From Streptomyces sp. MBT65 (GTDB taxonomy: Bacteria > Actinomycetota > Actinomycetes > Streptomycetales > Streptomycetaceae), in NCBI RefSeq assembly GCF_016612545.1, contig NZ_JAENRY010000021.1, positions 1-49,582 of the forward strand: a stretch of DNA of 49,582 nt, written 5' to 3'. Under the pieces are notes generated by a model. The model saw only the letters and a list, made by a program, of their open reading frames with translations. It was not told the DNA's origin and ran no database searches. How positions within the stretch are numbered: position 1 is the first letter of the stretch; each line of letters opens with the position of its first letter. This document shows, piece by piece, positions 48,734 to 49,582 of this stretch. The position numbers and the translations under genes were made by a program.

Positions 48734-49582
48734 TTGAACGGCACCAACTTCCGCATGCCCGCACGCCGTTGGGCCACCGTGGCCACGGCGACCGCGCTCG
48801 TCGCCGGTCCCGTGGCGCTGGTCGGCGCGGGGTCCGCGCACGCGACCACCGACCAGGGTCGCGCGAGCGCCGTCGTCCTGCGGACCGGGCTCGACGTGTC
48901 CCTGCTCGACAAGACCGTGGATGTTCCGCTCGCGGTCTCCCTCAACGAGGTCCAGGCGCCGCAGAGTGCCGAGAAGACCGCGCTCACGGCCCAGTTGGAC
49001 GGGGTGAACGGTGGGGAGCCGTTCAGTGTGCTCGGTGCGGATGTCGCCACGGCGAAGGCGACGGTCTCCGCGACCAAGGCCGAGGGGTACACGAACCTCG
49101 CCCATGCCCGGCTCCATGTCCCGGGGTTGCCGCTGCTGTCGCTGATCGAGGTCGACGCGGTCACGTCCAGGGCGACGTGCGAGGCGGGGAAGGCGCCGGT
49201 CGCGACGTCGCATCTGCCGGGGTCCGTGACGGTACTTGGCAAGCGGGTCACGGTAACTGCCAGTGGTCCTACGGAGGTTCAGGTACCGGGGGTCGGTTCG
49301 GTCAGCCTCGACCTCTCCAAGACGTCGACCACGTCCCGTACGGCCGCCGCCACCGCGCTAGAACTCAAGGTGTCCGTCAACCCGTTGAAGCTGAACGTGG
49401 CGGACGTGGAGGGGACGGTGACACTGGCGCGGGCGACGTGTGAGGCACCCGAGGTCGCCTCGGCGCCGCCTGCCGACCCCGCGCCGGATGTGAAGCCGCA
49501 GGGGGCGCCTGCGGAGGCGGGGCTGGCCGAGACGGGGGGCAGCTCCATGACGCCGTATGTTGCGGGCGGGGCGGTGCTGCTG
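48734..49582 (+). CDS. SCO1860 family LAETG-anchored surface protein (3'-truncated by the window)
   Basis: The frame is open from a TTG at 48734 (GGGGG 9 bases upstream) to the window end, 283 residues, without a stop. The start has an Arg pair and a signal peptide ending near GSAHAT. Two similar beta-rich segments follow, with RATCEA repeated (VTSRATCEAGK and TLARATCEAPE). The LAETG sortase motif lies at 49523-49537, followed by a hydrophobic membrane tail that is cut off. It should be displayed on the cell wall by sortase. In S. coelicolor the ectABCD genes (SCO1864-1867) lie close to SCO1860, which supports local synteny. Confidence 0.85.
   Translation, partial: MNGTNFRMPARRWATVATATALVAGPVALVGAGSAHATTDQGRASAVVLRTGLDVSLLDKTVDVPLAVSLNEVQAPQSAEKTALTAQLDGVNGGEPFSVLGADVATAKATVSATKAEGYTNLAHARLHVPGLPLLSLIEVDAVTSRATCEAGKAPVATSHLPGSVTVLGKRVTVTASGPTEVQVPGVGSVSLDLSKTSTTSRTAAATALELKVSVNPLKLNVADVEGTVTLARATCEAPEVASAPPADPAPDVKPQGAPAEAGLAETGGSSMTPYVAGGAVLL

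Noticed and set aside
1..49582. CRISPR arrays, tRNA or rRNA genes, insertion sequences
   Set aside because: I found no regularly spaced direct repeats, cloverleaf sequences or transposase genes.

Overview
The window is high-GC DNA with Streptomyces character: GTG and TTG starts, ATGA/GTGA-coupled operons, rare TTA codons, twin-arginine export signals, ectABCD, a SigE-family sigma factor and an LAETG-anchored protein of the SCO1860 family. I infer a Streptomyces chromosome; the species cannot be read from this.

Left part (1-18.7 kb): after a G-rich degenerate repeat come a TIGR03086 protein, an HD-domain phosphohydrolase and an MBL-fold hydrolase. Then follows a pectin/side-chain utilisation block. 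A FadR-type GntR regulator heads an operon with a DHDPS-family enzyme, an IlvD/EDD-type dehydratase, two sugar ABC permeases, a Gfo/Idh/MocA oxidoreductase, a DUF6807 (PmoA-named) protein, a cytoplasmic GH43 and the sugar-binding lipoprotein. Next are secreted pectin enzymes: a CE12-like acetylesterase with two TTA codons, a PL1 pectate lyase, two CE8 pectinesterases and a PL9 pectate lyase. A second PL9 (21-22 kb) and a PL4 rhamnogalacturonan lyase (25.3-27 kb) continue the theme. No ABC ATPase is present with the sugar permeases, so a shared ATPase such as MsiK is expected elsewhere.

Middle (18.7-25.1 kb): an accessory island splits the pectinolytic genes. It holds a decayed WXG/polymorphic-toxin/immunity locus, a HAD acid phosphatase, a small ORF whose best start is ACG, a CPCC protein, a Nudix protein that has lost its Nudix box, a MerR regulator, a GNAT and a VOC protein.

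Right part (27-49.6 kb): a SigE-type sigma factor with a membrane partner, an NCS2 purine permease, a class B penicillin-binding protein, an IclR regulator divergent from an alpha-ketoglutarate-semialdehyde-type dehydrogenase, an MFS exporter divergent from a GlxA regulator, several GNATs, a DsbA/FrnE oxidoreductase, ectABCD flanked by two class V aminotransferases, a polar amino acid ABC transporter, an amidohydrolase and a 3'-truncated SCO1860-family surface protein.

How it may work together: secreted lyases and esterases open pectin outside the cell, the ABC transporter imports fragments, and GH43, Gfo/Idh, IlvD-type and DHDPS-type enzymes plus the distant aldehyde dehydrogenase could form an oxidative pentose (or uronate) route to 2-oxoglutarate. 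Another recurrent feature is short tandem duplications that straddle stop codons at several unrelated genes.
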